64,000 nt of DNA from NCBI RefSeq assembly GCF_040782645.1, contig NZ_CP160403.1:6855001-6919000 (forward strand). The letters are read 5' to 3'. Shown here one piece after another: positions 25,726 to 34,242 of this stretch. How positions within the stretch are numbered: position 1 is the first letter of the stretch; every line of letters starts with the position of its first letter. The position numbers and the translations under genes are program-made. Source of the DNA: Streptomyces sp. HUAS ZL42 (GTDB lineage Bacteria > Actinomycetota > Actinomycetes > Streptomycetales > Streptomycetaceae). The notes under the pieces were generated by a model, which ran no database searches, had not been told where the DNA came from, and worked only from the letters and a program-made list of their open reading frames with translations.

Positions 25726-25869
25726 TGGGGACGGGCTGACCGCTGCGGGGCGTCGGCGCCGGGAGACGGTACGGATGCAGGCGGCCGAGCGGATGGACCG
25801 GGCGCCGCGACACTGGGCCGGTGCGGTCGACCACCAGGAGCCGGATCCCATCACGGATGCGTGCCACGA

Positions 25870-26559
25870 CTACGAGGAGAATGCTCCGAGTTCTTGTTCT
25901 GTCTTTCCGGACCGGCCGGTCTGTGCGCGCGACGCTTCGGCCCGCTCCTTGACGCCGAGGAGAAAGCGGCGGGTCATGATGAATGCCGCCGGCTCCATGA
26001 TGCGCATGCCCAGCCACCAGAGCACCTTCTTCGGTACGTGCTCGCTGCCGCGCGTGACAAATCGTGTGCGTTGATCGTCGAGCGGATGCAGAACAAACTG
26101 CCAGACCCACTTGAAGCCGCGATCCTCGTAACTCAGCGCGAGTGCGCGAAGCGGTTGCACAACTCCCACGGCGAGCTCTGTGTTGTGCCCCCAGGGGATC
26201 TTGTCACCGACGGCAAGGTGCTGAAACTCGGGGAGGATGCGCGTCGCGCTTGGGCGATCGAGAAAGCCGAAGAGCCGGTCGAGCCAGTCGTAGCTATACA
26301 GCCCGCCGCGCTGGTAGCCGATCTGCACCAACCACGGCCAGATGTCCTCTGGAGGCGCATTCACGGTGATCGCCTGCATCGACATGTCCGTCGGATTGGG
26401 GATCAACGCGTCGCCGGGCATCACGCGCGCAAGCTCCTCAGGCGTGGTTCCCCACCGGCTGAAGCATCGCCGAACGGGAAACCAGTAGACCGCCGTGAGC
26501 GCGAGGACGCCGCCGAGTTTCCGAAGGCGCCCCTCCGCAGCAAGATCGTTCAGCGCCAT
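25870..26559 (-). CDS. SRPBCC-fold protein (passenger of the IS630-like unit)
   Basis: This 229-residue protein has one N-terminal hydrophobic segment ([17 protein letters not shown]). A START/polyketide-cyclase-like body follows: [49 protein letters not shown]. The cavity fold binds hydrophobic ligands; the ligand is unknown. GGAGG before ATG 26559 and an intact frame suggest a functional gene carried as a passenger. Confidence 0.8.
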   Translation of the reverse strand: MALNDLAAEGRLRKLGGVLALTAVYWFPVRRCFSRWGTTPEELARVMPGDALIPNPTDMSMQAITVNAPPEDIWPWLVQIGYQRGGLYSYDWLDRLFGFLDRPSATRILPEFQHLAVGDKIPWGHNTELAVGVVQPLRALALSYEDRGFKWVWQFVLHPLDDQRTRFVTRGSEHVPKKVLWWLGMRIMEPAAFIMTRRFLLGVKERAEASRAQTGRSGKTEQELGAFSS

Positions 26560-26830
26560 CCCGGGCCTCCTTCATCGCTCGGCACCAGACTCGCACAAAC
26601 AACCTTCTCGTACATCCGCTCCCAGGCGCATCGCGCCTGGGAGCGGCCACCTGCGCCGCACTCACCCTCGGTGGTGGCGCCTGGCTCGCGGGTCTGCTGT
26701 AGCGGTGCTGAGGCGCGATCCAGATTTTTCGGAGTTCGACGGTCCGAGGATGTCAAGAACGTGCCACCGGCACCGTCCCAGGGACATCAGCGGCCACCAC
26801 CGGCCGCACGAGGAAGAAGGAGACACCAGC

Positions 26831-26911
26831 ATGGCGATTCAGCGGATGGACAACGTCGGCATCGTCGTCGAGGACATGGATGCCGCCGACAGCTGTCACG
26901 ACCCGACGTAA
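26831..26911 (+). pseudogene. VOC-family gene, 5' fragment cut by the inverted repeat
   Basis: ATG 26831 with AAGGAG upstream encodes MAIQRMDNVGIVVEDMDAAD, the typical start of a glyoxalase-fold protein. The frame then enters the terminal inverted repeat and stops at TAA 26909. The rest of the gene is absent, showing the unit captured DNA from another locus. Confidence 0.7.
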
Positions 26912-26932
26912 CCCACACCGTTAAAGATCTCT
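26887..26932 (-). repeat. right terminal inverted repeat
   Basis: Reverse complement of 25371-25416 with one mismatch. It lies directly against the CTAG junction with the immunity pseudogene. Confidence 0.9.
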
Positions 26933-27101
26933 AGCAGGGCCAGGCACGCGTAAGCGAGTGAGCGTCGTAGGAGTCGGTCCTGCCTTTCCGGGCCGGAAGC
27001 GGAAACGAAAGCGGCGCCTACCCACTGGCAGCCCTGCAAGCCGGATACAGCGGTGCTGGGCAGGTTCGTTCCTACGAGATGGGACATTCTGTCGTTCATT
27101 C

Positions 27102-27542
27102 TCACGGGTGCTCACCGCCGTCGAACGCGTTCCAAGCCTCGCTCACCGCTGCCTGGAGGTCTGTGTCAGAGAGGTCGCCGGGCTCTACGAGGTCGGGATC
27201 GGGGGAGTAGTCCTCGAGGAGCATGAGCACCCGGTCGAAGAGGCCTTCGAGGGAGCCTTGGATCCGTTCGCCATTCGCCTGCGAGGCGCGCCGGGTTTCC
27301 CTCCAGCCGTGGGCGAAGTCCGATGCGTTGCGGGTGCCCCGCGTGAACTCGTCCAGGAGGGACAGTTGGCGCGCTGCAGCGCTCTCCGGATCGACGTCGG
27401 AAGGATGGGGCCACGCCCTGTGCGCGGCTGGGTAGGCGGCTGCGACGGCCGTCAGGGAGGGGCACTGTTCCGCGACCGTGCGGGCGTAACGGCTGAAGCG
27501 TGCCCGTGCGGAGTCGATGCCTTCATTGACGGCCGCGGCCAT
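27102..27542 (-). CDS. colicin-immunity-domain protein
   Basis: This 146-residue helical protein (RYARTVAEQCPSL; LLDEFTRGTRNASDFAHGWR; LEGLFDRVLMLLEDYSPDPD) matches the layout of the small colicin-immunity-type proteins that occur in arrays next to RHS/polymorphic toxins. The stop codon overlaps the start of the decayed immunity copy (GTGA). No toxin gene is adjacent, so it is probably an orphan protecting against toxins of neighbours. ATG 27542. Confidence 0.7.
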   Translation of the reverse strand: MAAAVNEGIDSARARFSRYARTVAEQCPSLTAVAAAYPAAHRAWPHPSDVDPESAAARQLSLLDEFTRGTRNASDFAHGWRETRRASQANGERIQGSLEGLFDRVLMLLEDYSPDPDLVEPGDLSDTDLQAAVSEAWNAFDGGEHP

Positions 27543-27735
27543 GAAAGCCGGGGTTCCCGCGAGAAGGGCGTAACCCGCTTCCGGGAGCAGGACAGTTCCT
27601 TAGTGGTCGGGTGTCCAGAGGAGGGATGTCGGACGGACACCCGAAACGCCCCGTCGAAGGGGAGCTGGAAATCATCGTGTCCAGCGAACCATGAGCGACG
27701 GCCGACAAAGGCCGGACCAGGGATATCCTCGGACG

Positions 27736-28719
27736 ATGTCGAATCGGGCGGTAGCAGCTGGAGTAGGTCTCGCGCGGGTGATGGCGCACTGCGGGGGCAG
27801 CCCATCAGTAGCCGTGCACTATCTGGCGGGTGCCATCGCCTCCGCACCTGAGAACCCCGAGCCCTATGCGGTTCTTGCCGAGTTGTGGAGGGACAAGCCG
27901 TCGGAGCTGGCCGAGGTCGTCCAGGGTGCCGACTCCTTGAGGACGGTACTGGCGCAGTCGTACATCAGCTTCCTTCAGGACGACATGGACGGCGCGGCGC
28001 TGGCGATCGGATCGGTCACGGGCGTGCGACCCGACATCGCCTGGGCCAACGCCCCCTGGTTCAGCGATGAACGATTTCTCGGTGTGGTGAGTGCCGATGC
28101 GCTGGCCGAGGCCGCGATGCGGACGATGGACTATGGCCATGATCTGGACACCGAAGCCATGCGGGAACGATTTCGGCCCTGGTTCGAAGCCATCGACGTG
28201 ATCTCTGCCCGCCAGCCGTTGCCGGAGGCGTTGGCGAAGATGGCGATCTTGCTGCGGGCATGCGGTCTCACCGACGCGTCGTTTGCCCTCTGCGACCAGG
28301 CGGACTCCATTGAGCGGATCATGCTGACGGAAGTTGTGCGAGCAGGCACGTGGCGCAAGCTGAGTGATCTTCAGCAGACCGCGACGGCGTTCGAGCGCGC
28401 TTGTGCCCTGGAACCGGCCAACTGGTCGCTCTATCTCGACCTGGCCGACGTGCGTGCTGAGCAAGGCGACTTCACCTCTGCCGTCCGGCTGATCGATCAG
28501 GGGATGAGGCACGAGCCGGCTGAGCTCTCACTTCGCGCGGCCGGGGCTGCCTACCGTGCACGACTGACCGGCTCACGTGCCGATCTGAGCGAACTCATCG
28601 AACTGGCGCCGCATCTGCCGAACGACTCGTACCGGGACCTGCTGATTGATCACGCGTGTGCCGGTCCCGCGCTGCCGGCCGAACTCGTGGCTGCGGCCCG
28701 GCGCATCCAGAACAGCTGA
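27736..28719 (+). CDS. TPR-like helical repeat protein
   Basis: This soluble protein of 328 residues from ATG 27736 (342 if ATG 27691 is used; neither has a strong ribosome site) is built of helix pairs. The C-terminal part shows TPR spacing (TATAFERACALEPANWSLYL; LADVRAEQGDFTSAVRLIDQ; GMRHEPAEL). It is a likely scaffold or adaptor. No partner gene lies next to it. It is divergent from the immunity genes and flanked downstream by transposase remnants. Confidence 0.65.
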   Translation: MSNRAVAAGVGLARVMAHCGGSPSVAVHYLAGAIASAPENPEPYAVLAELWRDKPSELAEVVQGADSLRTVLAQSYISFLQDDMDGAALAIGSVTGVRPDIAWANAPWFSDERFLGVVSADALAEAAMRTMDYGHDLDTEAMRERFRPWFEAIDVISARQPLPEALAKMAILLRACGLTDASFALCDQADSIERIMLTEVVRAGTWRKLSDLQQTATAFERACALEPANWSLYLDLADVRAEQGDFTSAVRLIDQGMRHEPAELSLRAAGAAYRARLTGSRADLSELIELAPHLPNDSYRDLLIDHACAGPALPAELVAAARRIQNS

Positions 28720-28879
28720 GGGTCCGCTCCTCCACGAGCAGCAGCTCCAGCCAGCAAGTGCCCAGCAGCGCGACAACCCCCGGTCTGCCCCTGTCTGTCG
28801 GGATCTCGGGGAGCGAACCTGCACGACAGCCAGGCTCTTATCCCCTGGTGAAGGGCATACCGCCGATCCGCTCCCGCCG

Positions 28880-29055
28880 CGGACGGCGGCGACGCAGGCA
28901 TCGCTGGACGATCGAACGCACCAACGGCCTGGCTCGCCGGCTGCCGCCGTCTCCACCGACGCTACGAACGCAAAGCCGACCACTTCCTGGCCTTCACCTG
29001 CATCGCCTGCACCCTCATCTGCTACCGAGGGCTCGACAGCCAAGTGTGCCGCTAA
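28880..29055 (+). pseudogene. IS5-like transposase, C-terminal remnant
   Basis: The frame gives RHRWTIERTNG and then, after a frameshift near 28930, WLAGCRRLHRRYERKADHFL followed by AFTCIACTLICYRGLDSQ up to TAA 29055. RWxIERTxxW and the tail are the end of IS5-family (IS1647-like) transposases. No other part of the IS is present. Confidence 0.7.
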
Positions 29056-29096
29056 TTCGATGGAACGCATCGAATGGTGCCCTCACGCTGGTCACC

Positions 29097-29253
29097 GTGG
29101 CAGAACCCAAGCACCAAATCCGCGCCCTTTACACGGCTTCCACGGTCACCGTCTACCAGGCGTACGTCCGGAGATCGGTCTTCCCGCGGCCCGAGACGGT
29201 CGCTTCCCGGAAGCCTGGCAGCGGGACCGGATGACGTGGATCACCAAGCCGCT
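29097..29253 (+). pseudogene. DUF4291 gene, 5' remnant
   Basis: The frame opens VAEPKHQIRALYTASTVTVY QAY, then a one-base loss shifts it to PEIGLPAARDGRFPEAWQRD RMTWI. It matches the first 50 residues of the intact DUF4291 protein at 32540-33133 and then breaks off at MTWI, where it runs into a third copy of the repeat seen at 31616 and 32454. Confidence 0.75.
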
Positions 29254-29297
29254 TTCACAGCCCTCATCCAGCGCGGCAGCTCTGGACCCAGGTGGAG

Positions 29298-31358
29298 CTA
29301 CTCCACCTCGATGCCGAAATCCTGAACGAGTTCCTCCAAGCCGCCCGTGTAGCCCTTGCCGCCCAGGACGAAGTCCCAGTCTCCGTTCGATCTTCGGCGG
29401 AAGGAGCCGAGTACCAAGGCGGTTTCGCGCGTCCGGCCGTCGGAGACTTCAAGCTGTCCCAGCTCAGCCAGCCCCGGGTCGAGCAGGCGGATGCAGGCGT
29501 CCGTGAAACCGGAGAGGTCGGCGTTCGGGTTGACCTCTGGGTCGATGGCCGCCACGAGCACGAACCGGTCGGCCTCATTGGGCAACCCGTCGAAGGAGAC
29601 ACAGATCGCGGCCTTGTCAGGTGCAGTGGCCGGGAGAGCACGCACTGAGCCGTCCGGCGTCTGCGGGTTGTTGAAGAAGACGAAGTGATCGTCACTGAGG
29701 ACCCGGTTGCCACGGCAGACGAGAGCGCACACGTCCAAGGCGACGCTTCCAGTCCACGACATGCCCAAGACGTTGTAATCGTCTGGCAGCCGAGTGTCCG
29801 GCACGGAGGGCGTCGGCTGTGCTGAGACTTGCCGAGCGCCGTCACCAAGCCGCCCACGCAGCCCATGACGATGCAACAGATCCACGAGTTCGGGGCCCGA
29901 GATGAGTTCCAGCGGCTTGCCGTTGGCGAAAGTGTGCGAGCCAGGGCCGAACCCTGACGTCGTCACGAGGACACCTTTGTTGGCGCCGGCGTCCTGCACG
30001 GTTCCATACAAGTCGCGCACAGCGGTGGGCGGCACCGTGTTGCGGTAGCGCTTCACCTGCACGACGATCTTGCCGCCTCGGATCGGTGCCGGATCCAGTG
30101 CGTCGACGTCTACACCACCATCGTTGGAGCGCTGGGTGGTCACCGCCTGCATCCCCATAGCCCGGAAGAGATCGGCAACGAGATTCTCGAAGGCGATCGG
30201 GTCCATTGCGAACAGGTCCGGCTCCTCATCGCTGCCATGGGCGACAATGCGGTTCCCGACATCCTGGGGCCGCCTACTCGGCCGTACCGGTGCGAGCTGG
30301 TCCGGCCGAGCCGAGAGCTGCCCGCGCAGGGCGTCAGCCAGGCAACTACCTGCGTCCACCTGCGCCAGGTGCAGGTCACGGAACGAAAAGCGCGAGGCCA
30401 TGACGGTTGCGAGGAAAATTTGGCCCGGTCGGCCCGTTGTAGGGTCATGCCCATCGACGAACCCGTTCAAGGTCACTGACTCAAGCGCACCCAGCTCGTC
30501 TGCGGCGAACAGCTCGTGCAAAACAAGCAGCATGCACTGAGCCAGAACCTCCCTGTACAAAGAACGGCGCTGGCCTGCTGGGCGGGGAGTCTCCTTGTCC
30601 TGGTCGACGCCGGACATGTACCGAACAGCCTTGACCTCCGGCACGATGCTGTAGGCAGGCAACTCCCAATCCAGCACCAATTGCCGGGCGGCCGGGTCGT
30701 AGGCTGCTGCCACCTGGCGTGGGAAACCTTCCGGCCATGCCGTCGAGGCGTAGAGAGCGGCAGAGAAGTACTCGATCACGGAATCGGGATCCTGGCGCCT
30801 AACGCCTTCGGTTATCGCCACGACGCCGGCGTTGTGTCGCCGTACATCAGCCAGCTGAGTATCGGCCCACTGCTGGTACTCCCGCTGGTACGACGTCAGC
30901 TGTTGCTGTCGGTGCGCCTCCGCGGCTTGAGCAATCTGCCAGTCCCGCTCGAAGCGCGCTCGTGCTTCGGCCTGCGCCTGGGCCCGGCGACTCGCAGTCC
31001 AGCCGCTCTGCGTTTGGTAGAGATTGTAATCCGGCATGGGCACTGGCTGTGCCAGTGGTCCTGGAGCGAAGGGCTGGACCTCCTCAGGTCGCATGAGAGA
31101 GGCAGCCCTAAAGGCCGGAGCCTGGCAACCCGAGGCAAGAAGACCTTGCAACGACGCAACCTGCGCGTCCAGCTCCTCCGTGCGCCGTAGAGCTTCTGCC
31201 TGCCGGTAGTCGCGGTGGCTCTGAGCAGCTCGTCGCTGGTAGGCCCGCGCTTGCTGATCTTGCTGTCTCCGCCGTCTGGCTTCGGCTTCCAGTTGGCGCT
31301 GCTGCTGCCGTTGCATCTCAGCCCAGACACCGACAAAACCAGTAGAGCGACGACTCAT
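29298..31358 (-). CDS. Mrr-type restriction endonuclease fused to a TerD domain
   Basis: This 686-residue protein has an N-terminal Gln/Arg-rich coiled coil (about 10-65; a second near 125-180) and an uncharacterised middle. At about 375-490 is an Mrr-like endonuclease with the PD-(D/E)XK core NDGGVDVDAL...IVVQVKRY. At about 530-686 is a TerD domain (LGMSWTG; DHFVFFNNPQTPDGSV; FVLGGKGYTGGLEELVQDFG), a calcium-binding stress fold. The fusion suggests a DNA-cleaving defence or stress protein. It is on its own promoter, with palindromes at 31414-31425. ATG 31358 lies 11 nt after GGAGGG. Confidence 0.8.
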   Translation of the reverse strand: MSRRSTGFVGVWAEMQRQQQRQLEAEARRRRQQDQQARAYQRRAAQSHRDYRQAEALRRTEELDAQVASLQGLLASGCQAPAFRAASLMRPEEVQPFAPGPLAQPVPMPDYNLYQTQSGWTASRRAQAQAEARARFERDWQIAQAAEAHRQQQLTSYQREYQQWADTQLADVRRHNAGVVAITEGVRRQDPDSVIEYFSAALYASTAWPEGFPRQVAAAYDPAARQLVLDWELPAYSIVPEVKAVRYMSGVDQDKETPRPAGQRRSLYREVLAQCMLLVLHELFAADELGALESVTLNGFVDGHDPTTGRPGQIFLATVMASRFSFRDLHLAQVDAGSCLADALRGQLSARPDQLAPVRPSRRPQDVGNRIVAHGSDEEPDLFAMDPIAFENLVADLFRAMGMQAVTTQRSNDGGVDVDALDPAPIRGGKIVVQVKRYRNTVPPTAVRDLYGTVQDAGANKGVLVTTSGFGPGSHTFANGKPLELISGPELVDLLHRHGLRGRLGDGARQVSAQPTPSVPDTRLPDDYNVLGMSWTGSVALDVCALVCRGNRVLSDDHFVFFNNPQTPDGSVRALPATAPDKAAICVSFDGLPNEADRFVLVAAIDPEVNPNADLSGFTDACIRLLDPGLAELGQLEVSDGRTRETALVLGSFRRRSNGDWDFVLGGKGYTGGLEELVQDFGIEVE

Positions 31359-31690
31359 GTGCTGCAGGCCCTCCCCAGGACGTTGGCAGCCGAAAGGCGC
31401 TTTGGTTGTCCCCACAACCAGTTGTAACAAGACGACTCTAGCCAGCAATCACCGTCTCGCATATCCACTCGGCAAAGGAAGCGCGGTCGTTCCATCTCCG
31501 CAGGTCAACGCGACTGGAGGGTAACAAGGACCGTGCCTGGCCGTAGTACCCAAACGGTCGCATATACCGGCACTGGTCTCGCAGTGCGCACCGGATCCAG
31601 AAAGGACTTTGAACACGGCTTGACATGGGTCATCAAGCCGCGTTGACAGACCGCTACGCGCCGGCCGGGAAAGGGGAGCCGCTGCGGCTC
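31359..31690. other. intergenic region with palindromes and a gene remnant
   Basis: ACAACCAGTTGT (31414-31425) plus an overlapping GGTTGT/ACAACC pair lie 55-75 bp upstream of the Mrr-TerD start and may be its operator. On the minus strand, 31438-31626 encodes a 62-residue open stretch (RYMRPFGYYGQARSLLP) that looks like the end of a lost gene; no family was recognised. Confidence 0.45.
31616..31640. repeat. palindromic repeat, copy A
   Basis: CGGCTTGA, 9-nt loop CATGGGTCA, TCAAGCCG. Identical over 25 bp to copy B at 32454-32478. The two copies bracket the DUF3885 gene. A diverged third copy lies at 29232-29257. Confidence 0.75.
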
Positions 31691-32356
31691 TTACAGGCCG
31701 GCTGGGTGGCTGGAAAGCCAGTCTGTGTGTTGGTCACGCACACGGTCACGCTCTGCAGGCGTGGCAAGGATGACGTCTGCGCCGCCGTCGTAGGGATGGT
31801 GGATGCGCTGCAATTCCGTGTCGACAACGAAGACTTCAACGAGCGTCTCGTCCGCGACGGCTCGCAACAGACCGTCGAGGCAGCCACGGTTCCACCTACG
31901 GCGGTCGGCGTACAGACGTGTGTGGATGTGGAACCGCGGGTCGGAGTCGTCCTGCTCCGACTCTGTCCACCAGCGGATGCCGTCGGGGTGCAGTATCTGT
32001 CGTGGCGTCGGGTAGCCCGCGTGCCCGGTCGGTGTGTTCGACCAGTCCATGGTCACCACGAACACGTCCGTGCCCGCGAACAACTCGTCGAGGATCGTGC
32101 TGTACCGGTCCAGCACGATCGCGTATTCGTCCTCGGATTCCGGGTAGCGCTTCGAGCCGGGAAGGCTGTGGAAGCGCACCCAGCGATCCGCGTACCTAGT
32201 GCGAAACGTGTGAGCGACGGGAGGGCCCGACGGATGGCGTTCCCTCCACAAAGCCACCAGGAGATCAGGGTCGATGGCGAAACTCCCCCTTGGCCGGAGC
32301 CACGCCGATCGGACGGGAGACGCCGATCCCGCCGTGGCCGTTGATGTTGCGATCAA
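31691..32356 (-). CDS. DUF3885 domain protein
   Basis: This protein is 221 residues from ATG 32356. The conserved part starts at about residue 29 (IDPDLLVALWRERHPSGPPV) with WVRFHSLPGSKRYPESEDEY, AIVLDRYSTILDELFAGTDV, and VEVFVVDTELQRIHHPYDGGADVI. DUF3885 proteins often appear near polymorphic-toxin and immunity loci; the function is unknown. The first 28 residues are not family-like and overlap a degraded msrA-like remnant, so the native start was probably lost in a rearrangement. Flanked on both sides by the same palindromic repeat. Confidence 0.7.
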   Translation of the reverse strand: MIATSTATAGSASPVRSAWLRPRGSFAIDPDLLVALWRERHPSGPPVAHTFRTRYADRWVRFHSLPGSKRYPESEDEYAIVLDRYSTILDELFAGTDVFVVTMDWSNTPTGHAGYPTPRQILHPDGIRWWTESEQDDSDPRFHIHTRLYADRRRWNRGCLDGLLRAVADETLVEVFVVDTELQRIHHPYDGGADVILATPAERDRVRDQHTDWLSSHPAGL

Positions 32357-32430
32357 GATACTGCTGGTGGTGCCCGTCCGCCGTGCCGAACGTACAGCCC
32401 TCCCAGGAAGGCAGGCCGTTCACCCCGATC
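32290..32430 (-). pseudogene. possible msrA C-terminal remnant
   Basis: The minus strand reads SWEGCTFGTADGHHQQYLDR and NINGHGGIGVSRPIGVA. HHQQYL followed by Asn and a Gly-rich G-V-x-x-P tail resembles the C terminus of peptide methionine sulfoxide reductase A. There is no upstream portion. Tentative. Confidence 0.4.
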
Positions 32431-32453
32431 ACGGTGGATGCAGTCTGTGAAAG

Positions 32454-32478
32454 CGGCTTGACATGGGTCATCAAGCCG
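32454..32478. repeat. palindromic repeat, copy B
   Basis: Identical to 31616-31640 over 25 bp. It lies between the msrA-like remnant and the intact DUF4291 gene. Confidence 0.75.
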
Positions 32479-32539
32479 CTGTCAGAGACCTCAACCATGC
32501 TGTCGGCATGGCCCTGAACGGCTGCCGGCGTGTTGCTGG

Positions 32540-33133
32540 TCAGTGCCGCAGGTGGGCGAGCAGTTCGTCACCGGCGGGGTATCGCTGTTCCTGGGGAAGC
32601 AGTCGTGTCGCGGAGTCCAGATCGCCGCGATTGACGAGTGTGCGGATTTCTCGGGCCAGTGGAGTCACGTCGCTGATGGACACGGTCCAATCGTCCGCGT
32701 AGCGCGACGATGCCTCGCCCGTGAGTCCGAGTTGCAGCGAGCGGTGCGGCAGGGGACGCAGGTTCAGGTCGCGTTCGGGGTCCCACTGGACACGGGCCGG
32801 TGCGCGCTTGAGTTCACGCTGCCAGGTGCCGCGATCGGGATGCAGGCCGCGAACGTAGCTCGACAGGCAGGCGTGGCGCAGCGCCCAGTCGAAGCCGACG
32901 CGAGTGATCTCGATGGCAAGAACGGTCTCCTGCCCGGCACCGGTCCCCCAGTTGGAGCGGTACATCATCCACAGGAAGCTGGGTTTAATCCACGTCATGC
33001 GACTCCGCAGCCACGTGGAGGGAAAGCGGCCGTCGCGGACAGCGGGCACTCCAATTTCAGGGGCGTAGGCCTGGTAGACGGTGATCGTGGATGCCGTGTG
33101 GAGCGCGCGGATCCCGCGGTGCGGTTCTTCCAT
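32540..33133 (-). CDS. DUF4291 family protein
   Basis: This 197-residue protein has the family blocks IRALHTASTITVYQAYAPEI, DGRFPSTWLRSRMTWIKPSF, LWMMYRSNWGTGAGQETVLA, DWALRHACLSSY, LKRAPARVQWDPERDLNLRP and a C-terminal LAREIRTLVNRGDLD. It is full length for the family. The function is unknown. No good ribosome site precedes ATG 33133. A truncated second copy lies at 29097-29253. Confidence 0.75.
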   Translation of the reverse strand: MEEPHRGIRALHTASTITVYQAYAPEIGVPAVRDGRFPSTWLRSRMTWIKPSFLWMMYRSNWGTGAGQETVLAIEITRVGFDWALRHACLSSYVRGLHPDRGTWQRELKRAPARVQWDPERDLNLRPLPHRSLQLGLTGEASSRYADDWTVSISDVTPLAREIRTLVNRGDLDSATRLLPQEQRYPAGDELLAHLRH

Positions 33134-33289
33134 GGCGTACAGCGTGGGGGTCGGCCAGCTCGGGTGGCCACCGATTTTTGACTGCTGCTCGCTACGACGG
33201 AGTACGCCGTCTCGACGACGGCTGCAGCACCGTGCGAGTTGCCAGGCCGGATGGCTCGCGAGTCCGCTGAGATGAGAGCCTCTGCGTGG

Positions 33290-33888
33290 TCAGTCGAACG
33301 CCACGACCAGGCGGACGCCGTCATCACCGAAGCGGTCTGCCAGGGCCTTCATCACGGCGAAGACGTGTGGCCAGTGCGTTTCCGGTCCCACGGCGCCAAC
33401 GGTCAGCGGTTCGTATGCGCACATCACTTCGTCGGTGGTCCACTCCACGCGTCGCGTCGCGTCGCACTGCGCAAGTCCGCGGGCGGCGCCCCTACCGCGG
33501 AAAGAGCTTCCGACGGCCAGGAATCGGATACGAGTTGTTGATGCAGTATCGACGGCAGCGATTTCGTGCACCAGGTCAGCCGGCCGATGAAGTGATCAGG
33601 CGCGGTCGCGCGACCCATCGAAGCAAGCTCCGCCCAGCTGACCCAGGTCGCGCCGTACAGGTCACCCGCTGCAACCCAGGACCCCAACTGCGAACGCGTC
33701 CCGCTCGACAGATCGACGGGAAGGCCGCGGTCTGGTGCGAGGGGTTGAAAGCCCGCGTAGTTGCGCACTCCGAAGAGACAGCCGAAGGCCGCGTAGTCGG
33801 TCTCGTCGTACAGCGGCCAGAGATCCATGGCGGCCACCCACGGCTCGCCGTCGTACTCCCTGACTGCAGCACGACGCCTCCTACCCAC
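33290..33888 (-). pseudogene. hypothetical protein gene with a frameshift
   Basis: The 5' frame (from 33888) encodes REYDGEPWVAAMDLWPLYDE and DYAAFGCLFGVRNYAGFQPL to DHFIGRLT. The sensible continuation LVHEIAAVDTASTTRIRFLA, RRVEWTTDEVMCAYEPLTVG and WPHVFAVMKALADRFGDDGV is in the next frame and ends at 33290. One missing base near 33580 explains this. No known family was recognised. The frames together give about 200 residues. Confidence 0.65.
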
Positions 33889-34242
33889 AGAGCATTCCTA
33901 CCCGGTGCCCGAAGGAGGCTTGGACCACTTGCACCGATGAGCAGAGCCGCCAATTGAGATGACCTCTTAGCTTGGCGTTTTATCGTCCTTGGTCGAACAC
34001 GGCCTCGAACTTGCTGACGTTTTCGTCTGAGTGTCTGACGTGAGAGCGGCCTTCGCCTGATCCTGTGCTCCGTCACAGAGGCGCTTGACCAGTACGAAGG
34101 CCGTAGCAATGAGTCTGCTGCAGCGGGATGTCCCGCGGGATGCGTTTGCCGAACTGTCATGTTTCCGGTCAGAGTTCTATGCCTGCCTGACCCAGCGGCC
34201 CGACGCCTGAGACTCGATCATGTTCTTCCTCGACGCTGCTGC
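33889..34242. other. remnant region of a lost insertion sequence
   Basis: It holds the transposase start fragment at 34109-34210 and, before it, a pair of inverted GGCCTTCG/CGAAGGCC segments (34044-34051 and 34094-34101) that look like an IS end. Nothing else coding is visible. Confidence 0.5.
34109..34210 (+). pseudogene. transposase N-terminal remnant (NF041680/IS701-like)
   Basis: ATG 34109 opens MSLLQRDVPRDAFAELSCFR and SEFYACLTQRPDA then TGA. This resembles the start of Streptomyces IS701-like transposases, which normally continue for some 400 residues. Only 33 codons remain. Confidence 0.6.

Larger units (their letters stand above)
25370..26933. mobile_element. IS630-like non-autonomous unit with passenger genes
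   Basis: About 1.56 kb flanked by 46-bp terminal inverted repeats (25371-25416 and 26887-26932) with one mismatch, and a TA dinucleotide on both sides inside CTAG. The interior holds the N-terminal fragment of an IS630-type transposase, a complete SRPBCC gene and the first codons of a VOC gene. No full transposase exists, so movement would need one supplied elsewhere. It interrupts the immunity-type pseudogene cleanly. Confidence 0.8.
25084..27105 (-). pseudogene. decayed immunity-type gene interrupted by an IS630-like unit
   Basis: This is a second, broken copy of the intact gene at 35100-35621. The 5' part (27105-26934) reads MNDRMSHLVGTNLP and SGPERQDRLLRRSLAYACLA with an internal deletion of about 60 codons. 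The 3' part (25369-25084) reads HPILGYISLSEGGFSEDTL, ANVTFCTSR, VPPYVGDIRNHREEALLELT. Removing 25370-26931 joins the two halves at the same place as the intact copy. The 3' end lacks the original stop and runs into the VOC gene. The GTG start overlaps the stop of the colicin-immunity gene. Confidence 0.8.
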
